Origin: Flavivirga rizhaonensis
GTDB lineage: Bacteria; Bacteroidota; Bacteroidia; Flavobacteriales; Flavobacteriaceae
NCBI RefSeq assembly: GCF_004791695.1
Contig: NZ_SRSO01000013.1
Coordinates: forward strand, 1-64,000
Direction of reading: 5' to 3'
DNA length: 64,000 nucleotides
The notes beneath the pieces are model-generated. The model saw nothing but the letters and a program-made list of their open reading frames with translations. It was not told where the DNA came from and did not search any database. A program made the position numbers and the translations under genes. This document shows, piece after piece, positions 35,702 through 44,302 of the stretch (position 1 is the stretch's first letter; each line of letters starts with the position of its first letter).

Positions 35702-35744
35702 TGCGGTTTTCCGTATAAAACTATTGTTTAATAATAATAGTTTT
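35702..35744 (+). promoter_or_regulatory. TGCGGNNNNCCGTA motif and adjoining hairpin
   Basis: TGCGGTTTTCCGTA (35702-35715) repeats, apart from its AAAA/TTTT core, the TGCGGAAAACCGTA at 32950-32963, so the kinase/regulator unit is flanked by one copy on each side. Directly after it AAAACTATT (35717-35725) pairs with AATAGTTTT (35736-35744), a possible terminator with only a short T-run. Confidence 0.4.
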
Positions 35745-35882
35745 GAAACGCTATTAATAATTATCATAAGCGAAAATAACTATTAGCATGGGTTAGAGCG
35801 TGCGTTTCGTTATCATGCTTGGGGGTTGATTGATTTTAGAAGTGTTTTAGGTTTACATATGATTAATTTTTAAGAATAAAAT

Positions 35883-36188
35883 ATGGAAAGAAAACCAAAC
35901 ACGGATAAAGTTGGTAAAAAGTGGAGTGAATTTCAAAAAGTGGCTGTTTGGAAAAAAGGAAAAGTCATTTCTGGGATAGATGCAGATATTTGTAGAAATG
36001 ACGAATTAGGAAAAAGAATAAAATGGGGACATCACGGTAATAGAGAATCTTCCTATGGGTGGGAAATTGACCATATAAACCCCGTATCAAATGGTGGGGC
36101 TGACAATATTGATAATTTACAGCCTCTTCATTGGAAAAATAATACTGAAAAAGCAGATAAACTAGACTGGATAGAAGTTCTTAAATGA
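35883..36188 (+). CDS. HNH endonuclease family protein
   Basis: A 101-residue small protein with an HNH motif in YGWEIDHINPVSNGGADNID and the following NLQPLHWKNN; His of IDH, Asn of DNIDNLQ and His of PLHWKNN are the metal-ligand positions of the beta-beta-alpha-metal fold. The conserved N-terminal 'GKKWSEFQKVAVWKKGK' stretch is usual for Bacteroidota single-domain HNH proteins. The DNA target or biological role is unknown. It is an isolated gene between the response regulator and a convergent symporter. Confidence 0.85.
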   Translation: MERKPNTDKVGKKWSEFQKVAVWKKGKVISGIDADICRNDELGKRIKWGHHGNRESSYGWEIDHINPVSNGGADNIDNLQPLHWKNNTEKADKLDWIEVLK

Positions 36189-36333
36189 AATAAGATAGTT
36201 ACTATTCATGTTTCAAGGAAAGCACCTGTCTGTAAGGTATCGCGAACATAATTTTTAAGACATTTCAACACTTTTTTTTTTGTTAAATGTAGGTAATAAC
36301 TTTAAATTCTATGTGTATTTAGTGTTCCTATTT

Positions 36334-38070
36334 CTACCACAAAAAACCATAGATGGCGGAAAGAATAATAAGAATTATGTACGCTATCATATTAAAAGAT
36401 TTTTCAGTTTTAAAAATTTGAGGGCCAAGTACAATGGCTTTTCTGTTATTGGTTTTATTAGAAAAAACAAAATACAGACAAACAACATTCATAAATAAAA
36501 GTAATGTACCAACCCAGGGGGGAAGAATAATATCATTAGTAAATATTCTAAGAACAAATGGGATGGAGGTTAGTAACATCGTACCGAGAATAACCAATGC
36601 AGATTTCGAATCTATTTTTTTGTCTACAGAATAAGGTTTATCAAGATAAGATAAAGAAACTATTAGCGTGGATAATACAACAAACGAAATAGTCATACGG
36701 TAGAAAAAAGGTAAATCAGTCATCAAAAATAACCCTATGGACAAAGGGACACATAATAGTGCAACCCATAGTGCTGCTTTCGCACTGGTTCGTTTCCAAA
36801 ACATGCCAAATATAATAGCAACAAAAGCACCAGGACTTATAAAGCCTGTAAACTCTTGAATGAATTGGAAGGCTTGATCAAGTTCTAGCATACTCAAAAG
36901 AGGAGCGGCCAACATGCCAACTAATAGAGCTGCGGCAGCTGTTATTTTTCCAACCTTAACCAGATGTTTTTCAGAAGCCTTTTTATTAAATATTGGTTTA
37001 TACAAATCTAGTGTAGTTATGGTGGACACGCTATTAACCAACGAACTAATAGAGCTGCCAATAGCAGCTACTAAAGCGGCAAAAACCAATCCTTTTACGC
37101 CTATTGGGACTAACTGACTAAGCACCCATGGAAACGCTTCGTCTGGTTTTCCTATATCTGCATGTAATGCATAAGCAGTCATTCCTGGTATAACAGCTAT
37201 TATGGGTATTAAAATTTTTAATAAAGCAGCAGAAGCAACCCCTTTTTGAGCTTCCTTTATGTTTTTTGCAGCCAATGCTCGTTGAATAATAAATTGATTT
37301 CCGCCCCAATAATATAAGTTAGTAATCCACATACCTCCAACTAAAACACTAATTCCGGGAACGCTACTAAAATGTTCGTGGCTTTTATCTAAAATCATAT
37401 CAAACCTCTCTGGAGCAAATTTGTATAAATTGGAAAGACCATCAAATATGTTTCCATGCCCCAGCGTATAAAGAGCTGCTCCTGCTGCAAATAATCCGCC
37501 TATTAATAAGACAACAGCTTGTATAACATCTGTCCATACAACAGCTTTTAGACCTCCAAAAATTGAAAAAGATGCCGAGTATATAACCAGACCAAGGACT
37601 CCAATTAAGATAGGAAGTCCCGTTAAGTTTTCAATAGCCAAACCACCTAGATAAAAAATGGAAGATATATTAACAAAAACGTAAAGGATGATTAGAATAA
37701 AACTAAAACAAATACGCACACGATTATCAAATCTGTTTTTTAGAAATTGAGGGATAGAATAAATCTTTTTCTCAAGAAAAACAGGAAGAAGATATTTTGC
37801 AACTAAAATTAAAGTTAAAGCAGACATGAGCTCGTAACCACCAATGGCTAAACCAATAGCATAGCCAGACCCATTTGTTCCTAAGATTTGCTCAGCTGAA
37901 ATATTGGATGCGATAAGAGAGCCTCCAACAATCCACCATGGCAAAGACTTACTCGCTAAAAAATAATCTGAGGCATTTTTGTATTTAGCACGAGACATCC
38001 ATAGTCCATAGCCTATGATTCCAAATAAATAAACAAATAAAACAATAAGGTCTAGGTTCGATAAAAACAT
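36334..38070 (-). CDS. SGLT-type sodium:sugar symporter
   Basis: A 578-residue inner-membrane carrier of the SSS family, closer to the SGLT/vSGLT branch than the symporter in the PUL. Marks are DYFLASKSLPWWIVGGSLIA, NISAEQILGTNGSGYAIGLA (typical SGLT TM1-TM2) and YYWGGNQFIIQRALAAK. About 14 hydrophobic segments end with the extra C-terminal helix of SGLTs. It has its own -7-like box upstream and is not near a catabolic gene set, so the substrate is not known beyond a likely sugar. Confidence 0.92.
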   Translation of the reverse strand: MFLSNLDLIVLFVYLFGIIGYGLWMSRAKYKNASDYFLASKSLPWWIVGGSLIASNISAEQILGTNGSGYAIGLAIGGYELMSALTLILVAKYLLPVFLEKKIYSIPQFLKNRFDNRVRICFSFILIILYVFVNISSIFYLGGLAIENLTGLPILIGVLGLVIYSASFSIFGGLKAVVWTDVIQAVVLLIGGLFAAGAALYTLGHGNIFDGLSNLYKFAPERFDMILDKSHEHFSSVPGISVLVGGMWITNLYYWGGNQFIIQRALAAKNIKEAQKGVASAALLKILIPIIAVIPGMTAYALHADIGKPDEAFPWVLSQLVPIGVKGLVFAALVAAIGSSISSLVNSVSTITTLDLYKPIFNKKASEKHLVKVGKITAAAALLVGMLAAPLLSMLELDQAFQFIQEFTGFISPGAFVAIIFGMFWKRTSAKAALWVALLCVPLSIGLFLMTDLPFFYRMTISFVVLSTLIVSLSYLDKPYSVDKKIDSKSALVILGTMLLTSIPFVLRIFTNDIILPPWVGTLLLFMNVVCLYFVFSNKTNNRKAIVLGPQIFKTEKSFNMIAYIILIILSAIYGFLW

Positions 38071-38092
38071 GATTTACTAATTAGGTTAGACC

Positions 38093-38100
38093 CAAAAGTA
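38093..38100 (-). promoter_or_regulatory. Candidate -7 box for the SGLT-type symporter
   Basis: On the minus strand the sequence reads TACTTTTG, a fit to TAnnTTTG, 23 bases before the start. No TTG is found 19-21 bases further upstream, so activator dependence is possible. Confidence 0.35.
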
Positions 38101-38193
38101 TAGAGGACTAATCTTAATGAGGGAATAAAAAGGTTAACAGTGGTACTGTTTAGTGAAATAAATGTTCGTTTTAGCTTAGCCGTACGTATTGAT

Positions 38194-39303
38194 TTATAGA
38201 AAGATACTTTTTTTGTACTCAGAAGGAGTCTGTCCTGTGCTTTTTTTGAAAGCAGTATTAAAAGTAGTTTTAGAGTTAAAGCCAGCTTCCATAGCTATAG
38301 CTATTAATTTATAACCTTTATGTTTTTCAGAATTCATCAACCTTTTAACTTCATTAACTCTATAGCTATTTATAAAATCGTAATAATTGGTTTGAAACTG
38401 TTTTGCTAAAACTTCAGACACATTATTTTCAGAAGTTGAAACCTCCTTGCTTAAATCTTTTAGTTGTAATTTTCTGTTTTTATATAACTGCTTTTCTTCC
38501 ATTGTAGAAAGTATTTTCTCTTCAATGTTTTTAAGTCGTTCAAAATCTAACTCATATAATTTGTTGTAGGTAACTGTTTTGCTGCTTTTTCTTTTTGCTG
38601 AATCGATACCAATAATTTTTTGATACGCAATTATTAGTCCTCCGGTAGTAACAATGGTTAAGTATAGGTTGTTGGGAGCGGATAAAATATTTTGGGGATA
38701 TAAATATAAATCCTGAACAATTTGCATGACAGACAAAGATGTTATGATACCAAGCAGAATAAATAAGTAATAAATATCCTTGTTTGGCTTGATAGATTGT
38801 CTTTTTATAACAGAAAAACTTAATGTCAAGCCTACAATTTGAATGATAGTTATAAATATTTTTATAATCCAATATTCTATATAAGCAAAAGAGTTTTCAG
38901 TAAGGAAATAAAGATCTCTCAAAGTTAAGTCTCCTAATAAAATGTAATACGATTTTATGAAAAAATAAGAAAACATCATGCCAGAGAGTAAGAGTAATAA
39001 TTGGAATACTTTCTTATGAAAAAGCGCTTTTTTATTATGAGAGATTAAGGTTAATTTATAAAATGAAATAGGCGTAAATACAGACCAGGGAAGGTAAGCT
39101 AGTGTGAAATTTGGGGAATAAAAAAACAGATTAAATAAACCAACATAATTAAATAAATCTAACACTATAGATAATACAAATGTACTATACCATAGGGTTG
39201 GTTTTTTGTGAGAATAGGAGAGTAGTAAAATATATAGAAGGAATAGATTCAGTAATCCAAAAATATGATAGTGCTTTAATATTTCTGATAAGATAGGAGG
39301 CAT
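38194..39303 (-). CDS. AraC-family regulator with N-terminal membrane domain
   Basis: A 369-residue protein. The first 230 residues contain about six to seven hydrophobic helices (FGLLNLFLLYILLLSY, LTIVTTGGLIIAYQKIIG). The last 100 residues are an AraC HTH (TSENNVSEVLAKQFQTNYYDF and FNSKTTFNTAFKKSTGQTPSEYK). This layout of a 7TM-like sensor fused to AraC is common in Flavobacteria. It is on the same strand as the SGLT gene and 124 bases upstream of it, so it may control that carrier in response to a membrane-sensed signal (inferred). Confidence 0.88.
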   Translation of the reverse strand: MPPILSEILKHYHIFGLLNLFLLYILLLSYSHKKPTLWYSTFVLSIVLDLFNYVGLFNLFFYSPNFTLAYLPWSVFTPISFYKLTLISHNKKALFHKKVFQLLLLLSGMMFSYFFIKSYYILLGDLTLRDLYFLTENSFAYIEYWIIKIFITIIQIVGLTLSFSVIKRQSIKPNKDIYYLFILLGIITSLSVMQIVQDLYLYPQNILSAPNNLYLTIVTTGGLIIAYQKIIGIDSAKRKSSKTVTYNKLYELDFERLKNIEEKILSTMEEKQLYKNRKLQLKDLSKEVSTSENNVSEVLAKQFQTNYYDFINSYRVNEVKRLMNSEKHKGYKLIAIAMEAGFNSKTTFNTAFKKSTGQTPSEYKKSIFL

Positions 39304-40231
39304 TCTAAATAATCTATATATAAATTAAAGTGTTGAATTTAACATAATTATTTAATTTGGAAAAGAATCATGAGCTTGAGTTTAATATATTAGAAATTAA
39401 CTTTGTTATTGTCCGGTCTAGAGTAATAAAATGTTTTTTAAGACAAGTTTAATGAAAGAATAATATCGGATTTGATAGAAAAAGTATTTAAATTGAAACT
39501 ATGAAATAGTTAATTTAACCTTCGATTAATTGATTAAACATAAGTGCTAATAAGGCTTGTTTTGTAAATTTTTGTTCTTTAAATAAAAGCCGAAATAATT
39601 CTTTTTACGAATATTTTTTACAAAAATAGATGTATTGACACATATTAAATTGCCTTTTATAATCAATTAATGATACTATTTTTAATTCAAATAAATAGAA
39701 GGGTAGATTGGGAGTTTCTTAAACAATGCGAGTTCGACATATTAAAAACTGACAGTCAGTTGTTTAACTGTTTTAATAAAGAAACTATGTCATTTCGAAT
39801 GCTACGGAGGGTAAAATATATTTTACTTGAACGTATATAGCGTAGCTATTGAAGAGGAATCCCATCCTTATGAGATTTCTCGAAAGTTTATCTTGAGTAC
39901 TTCGACTACGCTCAGCATAAACTAAAGTCGAAAGGCTCATATTTCACTCTGTCAGAAATGACAAACACTTGAAAATCATTGATTTAATATTATTTTTATA
40001 AAAAAATTAAATAGAAACTGACGTTAAATAAGCAAACATTAAGAAGGTTAAATCTTTATAAAACACGCTTAATACAGGCATTAAAATCCCCTCTAAAGTC
40101 ACTAGGGGGTCGCTTTTTTATTTTTTAAAAATACGATTAAAGTTTGCTATATTGTTAAACCCACATTTATTGGTAGTAGAGAAGAATAATGATCGTTTAA
40201 AGTTGTTGAAATTAAATAAACGTATATAAAT
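39304..40231. other. Gene-free stretch with one IR-bounded unit
   Basis: About 930 bases with no credible gene. The main feature is the inverted-repeat-bounded unit at 39788-39963. A weak hairpin with CCCCT/AGGGG arms near 40087-40109, followed by a T-run, could be an orphan terminator. The rest is plain AT-rich sequence; a degraded gene cannot be excluded. Confidence 0.45.
39788..39963. repeat. 176-bp non-coding unit bounded by TGTCATTTC/GAAATGACA
   Basis: The 9-base ends are exact complements. Inside are a TTCGACTACGCTCAGCATAA block typical of flavobacterial intergenic repeats and GAGATTTCTCG. The ends match in type those at 7620-7664. A MITE-like or repeat-family origin is likely; no coding capacity was seen. 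Confidence 0.55.
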
Positions 40232-40262
40232 AAAAAAGACCGCCATATAGCAGTCTTTTTTT
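40232..40262 (-). terminator. Terminator of the Ala-rich lipoprotein gene
   Basis: AAAAAAGAC-CGC pairs with GCA-GTCTTTTTT around CATATA with one mismatch, giving a 9-bp stem capped by a 2-bp stem. The A-run and T-run flank it, 18 bases past the stop codon. Confidence 0.75.
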
Positions 40263-40279
40263 AAAGAATATCGTTGGTA

Positions 40280-40621
40280 TTAGTGACCAGCTTCTTTCTT
40301 TACTTCTTCAACTTTGCTTTTTGCAGCATCTACTGCTTCTCCAGCAGCTTTTGCAGCACCTTCTACTGCTTCTCCGGCAGCATCAGCAGCGCTTTCTACA
40401 GCTTCAGTAGCACTTTCTACAGCCGCGTCAGCAGCTTCTCCTGCGACATCAGCAGCAGCCTCTACAGCCTCTCCGGCAGCGTCAGCAGCGTCTTCTGCAG
40501 CATCAGCAGCAGCTTCTACAGCCGCATCAGCAGCGTCTTCAGCTTTTTTAGTATCTCTACAAGAAGTAAAAGATAAACTTAGTACAAGTAATAAAGCAGT
40601 ACTTAATAATAATTTTTTCAT
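40280..40621 (-). CDS. Alanine-rich repeat lipoprotein
   Basis: A 113-residue small lipoprotein: signal LLLSTALLLVLSLSFTSC (lipobox Cys near residue 21), then about 85 residues made almost entirely of Ala, Glu, Asp, Gly, Val with GEAVEAAADVAGEAADAAVE-type repeats and a short K-rich end (KSKVEEVKKEAGH). The pattern forms a long amphipathic or coiled-coil helix, as in LEA-like or YtxH-type stress proteins. Function is unknown. A mirrored Ser-rich frame opposite is the expected shadow of Ala codons. Confidence 0.8.
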   Translation of the reverse strand: MKKLLLSTALLLVLSLSFTSCRDTKKAEDAADAAVEAAADAAEDAADAAGEAVEAAADVAGEAADAAVESATEAVESAADAAGEAVEGAAKAAGEAVDAAKSKVEEVKKEAGH

Positions 40622-40766
40622 TGTTCTTTGTTTTAGTGTTAATTATTTGAGTGTTAAAATACTGATTACTAATCAGGTATTAAAACGTTAGTCACGAATT
40701 TAATAACTTTTAGTATATTCTAAGAATATTATGTTAATTTTTTTAACGATTATTCTACGAAATACA

Positions 40767-42002
40767 TTATATACGCAGATAATCTATTATTTGGATGACG
40801 GCACCTTTATTTTTTTGAATATAATCACTACAATTTTTCCCACAAGACAAACGTTTTTCCTTGTTTTGAATCAATTCGTTTAAAATATTATTGAACGCTT
40901 CCTGATTCGAAATAGAGAACATACCATTGATGTTTATCATGGCATTAGCCTCGGGAAATTTTTGATGATTAGGGCCAATAATAATAGGTATTCCAAATAC
41001 AGCAGGTTCTAGAGTGTTATGTAGGCCAGTATGTCCCATAGCACCACCTACATAGGCAATATTTGCATAACTGTAGACTTTAGAGAGTATTCCAATAGTG
41101 TCTATTATAAAAACCTGAGCACTAGCCAGTTGTTTGTCTTCCTTTTTAGAATACAGAACAGATGTAACGTTTAGCTTTTCCTGGATGTTATTTATTTGAG
41201 AAGTCTTTATGTTATGGGGAGCAATAATAAATTTTACGTTTTTATGATTGCTGGAATTAATATAATCAATCAGTAAGTTTTCATCTTCAGGCCAAGTACT
41301 GCCTGCGACTACGCATAATTTATCGTCTTTAAAAGTTTCAATAAAAAGTAAGTTGTTGTTTAATTCTAATTGACTAAAAACACGATCAAAACGAGTATCC
41401 CCACTAACGGTCACATCGTTATAGTTTATCGATTCCAGCAATGCTTTTGAAACTTCATTCTGAGTAAAAATATGTTCGAAAGTAAACAAAGCACGTCTCA
41501 ATACTTTACCATAGAATTTAAAATAAGATTGGTTTTTTCTAAAGGCTGCTGAAATTAAAATAGCACGACACTTTCTTTTTTTTAATTCATTTAAAAAATT
41601 AGGCCAAATATCATACTTAACAAAAACACTAAGTTCAGGATTAAGAAGATTTACAAATCGTTTTGAAAGTCTTTTACTATCTAATGGTAAATAAACAACG
41701 ATATCTGCTATTGGTGAGTTTTTACGAATTTCGTAACCAGAAGGAGAGAAAAAGCTAAGGACAATTTTGTGTTGTTTATAGTGTTTTCTTAATTCTTTGA
41801 AAACAGGAAGCCCCTGCTCATACTCACCTAAAGAAGCACAGTGAAACCATAAAGTTTTATCACCGAAATTTAAATGGCTTTCAAGAACTTTAAAAGTGTT
41901 TTGTCGACCAACAACTCCTTTTTTAATTTTTTTATTAAATAAGGAGGCGCATTTTAATCCAAAATGTACTACACCAATGCCTATATTGTAAATAAAACCC
42001 AA
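40767..42002 (-). CDS. waaA: 3-deoxy-D-manno-octulosonic acid (Kdo) transferase
   Basis: A 411-residue GT30 enzyme that adds Kdo to lipid A precursors at the inner membrane, the first step of the LPS core. An N-terminal membrane helix (YNIGIGVVHFGLKCASLF) is followed by WFHCASLGEYEQGLPVF, the WaaA acceptor-domain signature with the conserved Glu of SLGE. Later come VAGSTWPEDE and the donor-binding AYVGGAMGHTGLHNTLEPAVFGIPIIIGPNH block (broken here in two motifs: AYVGGAMG and LHNTLEPAVFGIPI). Length is normal. It is divergent from the DegT/GalE pair. Confidence 0.95.
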   Translation of the reverse strand: MGFIYNIGIGVVHFGLKCASLFNKKIKKGVVGRQNTFKVLESHLNFGDKTLWFHCASLGEYEQGLPVFKELRKHYKQHKIVLSFFSPSGYEIRKNSPIADIVVYLPLDSKRLSKRFVNLLNPELSVFVKYDIWPNFLNELKKRKCRAILISAAFRKNQSYFKFYGKVLRRALFTFEHIFTQNEVSKALLESINYNDVTVSGDTRFDRVFSQLELNNNLLFIETFKDDKLCVVAGSTWPEDENLLIDYINSSNHKNVKFIIAPHNIKTSQINNIQEKLNVTSVLYSKKEDKQLASAQVFIIDTIGILSKVYSYANIAYVGGAMGHTGLHNTLEPAVFGIPIIIGPNHQKFPEANAMININGMFSISNQEAFNNILNELIQNKEKRLSCGKNCSDYIQKNKGAVIQIIDYLRI

Positions 42003-42046
42003 TTCTTTTCTTTGGCGCTAAAATACATTTCTTTGAAATAAATTCA

Positions 42047-42077
42047 TTGGTTAGCGTAAAGGAATTTTGTAATTTTG
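42047..42077 (+). promoter_or_regulatory. Promoter of the DegT/GalE pair
   Basis: TTG (42047-42049), 20 bases, then TAATTTTG (42070-42077), matching the Bacteroidota promoter pattern. The DegT start codon lies 52 bases downstream. The waaA start on the other strand is about 70 bases away. Confidence 0.65.
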
Positions 42078-42129
42078 TATACTGTAGCCCTCAATGGGTA
42101 TTCATTAAAATTAGTCTTAATTTTTTTAG

Positions 42130-43287
42130 ATGAAGAAAATTCAAATGGTTGACCTTAAAGGTCAGTATAATGGCATAAAAGATGTCGTTAATCATTCTAT
42201 TCAAGAAGTTATAGAAAACACCTCATTCATAAATGGACCTAAAGTTCATGAGTTTCAAAAGAATTTAGAGCAATATTTAGGAGTTAAGCATGCTATTCCT
42301 TGTGCTAATGGTACAGATGCATTACAAATAGCCATGATGGGGTTGGGTTTAAAGCCAGGAGATGAGGTCATTACTGCTGATTTTACTTTTGCCGCCACTG
42401 TAGAGGTAATAGCATTGTTACAATTAACGCCGGTTTTGGTAGATGTTAATGAGGATGACTTTAATATAAATATTGAGGCTGTAAAAAAGGCCATTACACC
42501 AAGAACGAAGGCCATTGTACCTGTGCATTTATTTGGTCAGTGTGCTAATATGGAAGCGATCATGCAGATTGCTAAAGCGCATAATTTATTTGTAATTGAA
42601 GACAATGCTCAAGCTATAGGTGCATCTTATACATATAAAAATGGTAATAAAATCAAAGCAGGAGCTATTGGTCATGTAGCTTCTACGTCCTTTTTCCCAT
42701 CTAAAAATTTAGGATGCTATGGAGATGGTGGTGCTATTTTTACAAATGATGACAATTTAGCTCATACTATTAGAGGCATCGTAAATCATGGAATGTACGA
42801 GCGTTACCATCATGATGTGGTAGGAGTAAATTCACGTTTAGATAGCATTCAAGCAGCGGTTTTAGATGCTAAACTACCGCATTTGGATAATTATAATAAA
42901 GCACGACAAAATGCTGCTAAAAAATATAGTAAAGCATTTGAAGACTATGAAAATATTATTGTTCCAAAAATATCAAATGACTGTTCTGAGATTTGTGATA
43001 CTTCATGCGATTGTCACGTTTTTCATCAATATACACTTAAAATAAAAGACATTGATAGAGACGCCCTGGTAAAATATTTAAATGAACATAATATACCTTG
43101 TGGTGTGTATTATCCAATACCACTTCATAATCAAAAAGCATATAGAGACGAAAGGTATAATGAAGACGATTTTAAAGTAACAAATCAATTAGTTAAAGAA
43201 GTTATTTCGTTACCAATGCATACCGAATTAGACGACGAACAAATAGCATATATTACATCAACAATTATTAAATTTATAAATGGATAA
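42130..43287 (+). CDS. DegT/DnrJ/EryC1/StrS-family sugar aminotransferase
   Basis: A 385-residue PLP enzyme that would transaminate a keto sugar nucleotide for surface-glycan synthesis. Family marks are PCANGTDALQIAMMGLG, IEDNAQAIGASY and the PLP Lys-192 in FFPSKNLGCYGDGGAI. Residues about 281-292 carry a Cys cluster (CSEICDTSCDCH), a possible metal site that is unusual for the family. The stop overlaps the start of galE by 8 bases, so the two are translationally coupled. The precise sugar is unknown. Confidence 0.9.
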   Translation: MKKIQMVDLKGQYNGIKDVVNHSIQEVIENTSFINGPKVHEFQKNLEQYLGVKHAIPCANGTDALQIAMMGLGLKPGDEVITADFTFAATVEVIALLQLTPVLVDVNEDDFNINIEAVKKAITPRTKAIVPVHLFGQCANMEAIMQIAKAHNLFVIEDNAQAIGASYTYKNGNKIKAGAIGHVASTSFFPSKNLGCYGDGGAIFTNDDNLAHTIRGIVNHGMYERYHHDVVGVNSRLDSIQAAVLDAKLPHLDNYNKARQNAAKKYSKAFEDYENIIVPKISNDCSEICDTSCDCHVFHQYTLKIKDIDRDALVKYLNEHNIPCGVYYPIPLHNQKAYRDERYNEDDFKVTNQLVKEVISLPMHTELDDEQIAYITSTIIKFING

Positions 43288-44302
43288 AATATTAGTTACT
43301 GGCGGATTAGGGTTTATAGGATCACATACCGTTGTTGAATTACAAAATGAAGGTTATGAGGTTGTTATAATTGACGATTTATCAAACTCTTCGGAAAAAG
43401 TGTTAGATGGAATAACTGCAATAACTGGTAAAACGCCTATTTTTGAAAAGTTAGATCTTAAAGAAAAAGAGAAAGTAAAAAGTTTTTTTAAGAAGCACAA
43501 TGATGTAAAAGGGGTGATTCATTTTGCTGCAAGTAAAGCTGTAGGGGAAAGTGTAAAAGAACCATTGTTATACTATGAGAACAATATTAGTACGTTAGTT
43601 TATATTCTTAAAGAATTGCAAAAACTACCTTCTGCTGGATTTATTTTTAGTTCATCTTGTACGGTTTATGGACAAGCCGATGAGTTACCAATTACCGAAA
43701 ATGCTCCTGTGAAGCAAGCAGAATCTCCTTATGGAAATACAAAACAAATAGGAGAAGAAATAATTAAGGATACTTGTAAAGTGTCACCAAATTTAAAAGC
43801 GATTGCTTTACGTTATTTTAACCCAGTAGGAGCACATGAATCTGTTAATATTGGAGAGCTTCCAATTGGTGTGCCTCAAAATTTAGTTCCTTTTATTACA
43901 CAAACAGCTATTGGGTTACGTCAGGAATTATCTGTTTTTGGAGATGATTATCCAACACCAGATGGTACCTGTGTTCGAGATTATATTCACGTAGTTGATT
44001 TAGCAAAAGCACATGTTGTTGCATTAGAACGTTTACTCCAAAACAAGAACAAATCTAATTATGAAACATTTAATTTAGGAACTGGAAAAGGGAGTTCAGT
44101 ATTAGAAGTAGTACAGTCTTTTGAACGTGTTTCTGGAGTAAAACTAAACTATAAAATTGTAGGTAGAAGAGAAGGGGATATAATCTCAGCTTATGCAGAT
44201 ACCAATAAAGCTAATGATGAATTAGGATGGAAAACCAAATTATCTTTAGATGATGCTATGCGTTCAGCATGGGCATGGGAACAAAAAGTTAGAGGACATT
44301 AA
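43280..44302 (+). CDS. galE: UDP-glucose 4-epimerase
   Basis: A 340-residue extended SDR enzyme that interconverts UDP-glucose and UDP-galactose (or the N-acetyl forms). The NAD-binding GGLGFIGSHTVVELQ opens the chain, and catalytic Ser (SSSCTVYG) and Y151-xxx-K155 (PYGNTKQ) follow; GalE motifs RYFNPVGAH and GTCVRDYIHVVDLA are intact. Length matches GalE. With the coupled aminotransferase it points to making a sugar nucleotide for LPS O-antigen or another surface glycan. Its 3' end overlaps the convergent kinase gene by 4 bases. Confidence 0.94.
   Translation: MDKILVTGGLGFIGSHTVVELQNEGYEVVIIDDLSNSSEKVLDGITAITGKTPIFEKLDLKEKEKVKSFFKKHNDVKGVIHFAASKAVGESVKEPLLYYENNISTLVYILKELQKLPSAGFIFSSSCTVYGQADELPITENAPVKQAESPYGNTKQIGEEIIKDTCKVSPNLKAIALRYFNPVGAHESVNIGELPIGVPQNLVPFITQTAIGLRQELSVFGDDYPTPDGTCVRDYIHVVDLAKAHVVALERLLQNKNKSNYETFNLGTGKGSSVLEVVQSFERVSGVKLNYKIVGRREGDIISAYADTNKANDELGWKTKLSLDDAMRSAWAWEQKVRGH

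Noticed and set aside
40087..40125. Terminator with CCCCT/AGGGG stem
   Set aside because: Only 5 bp with an 11-base loop and no gene ending nearby; mentioned under the intergenic region but not called.
40274..40691. Long Ser/Ala-rich plus-strand frames opposite the Ala-rich lipoprotein
   Set aside because: Repeated GCN codons on one strand leave several other frames open; no signal or start supports them.
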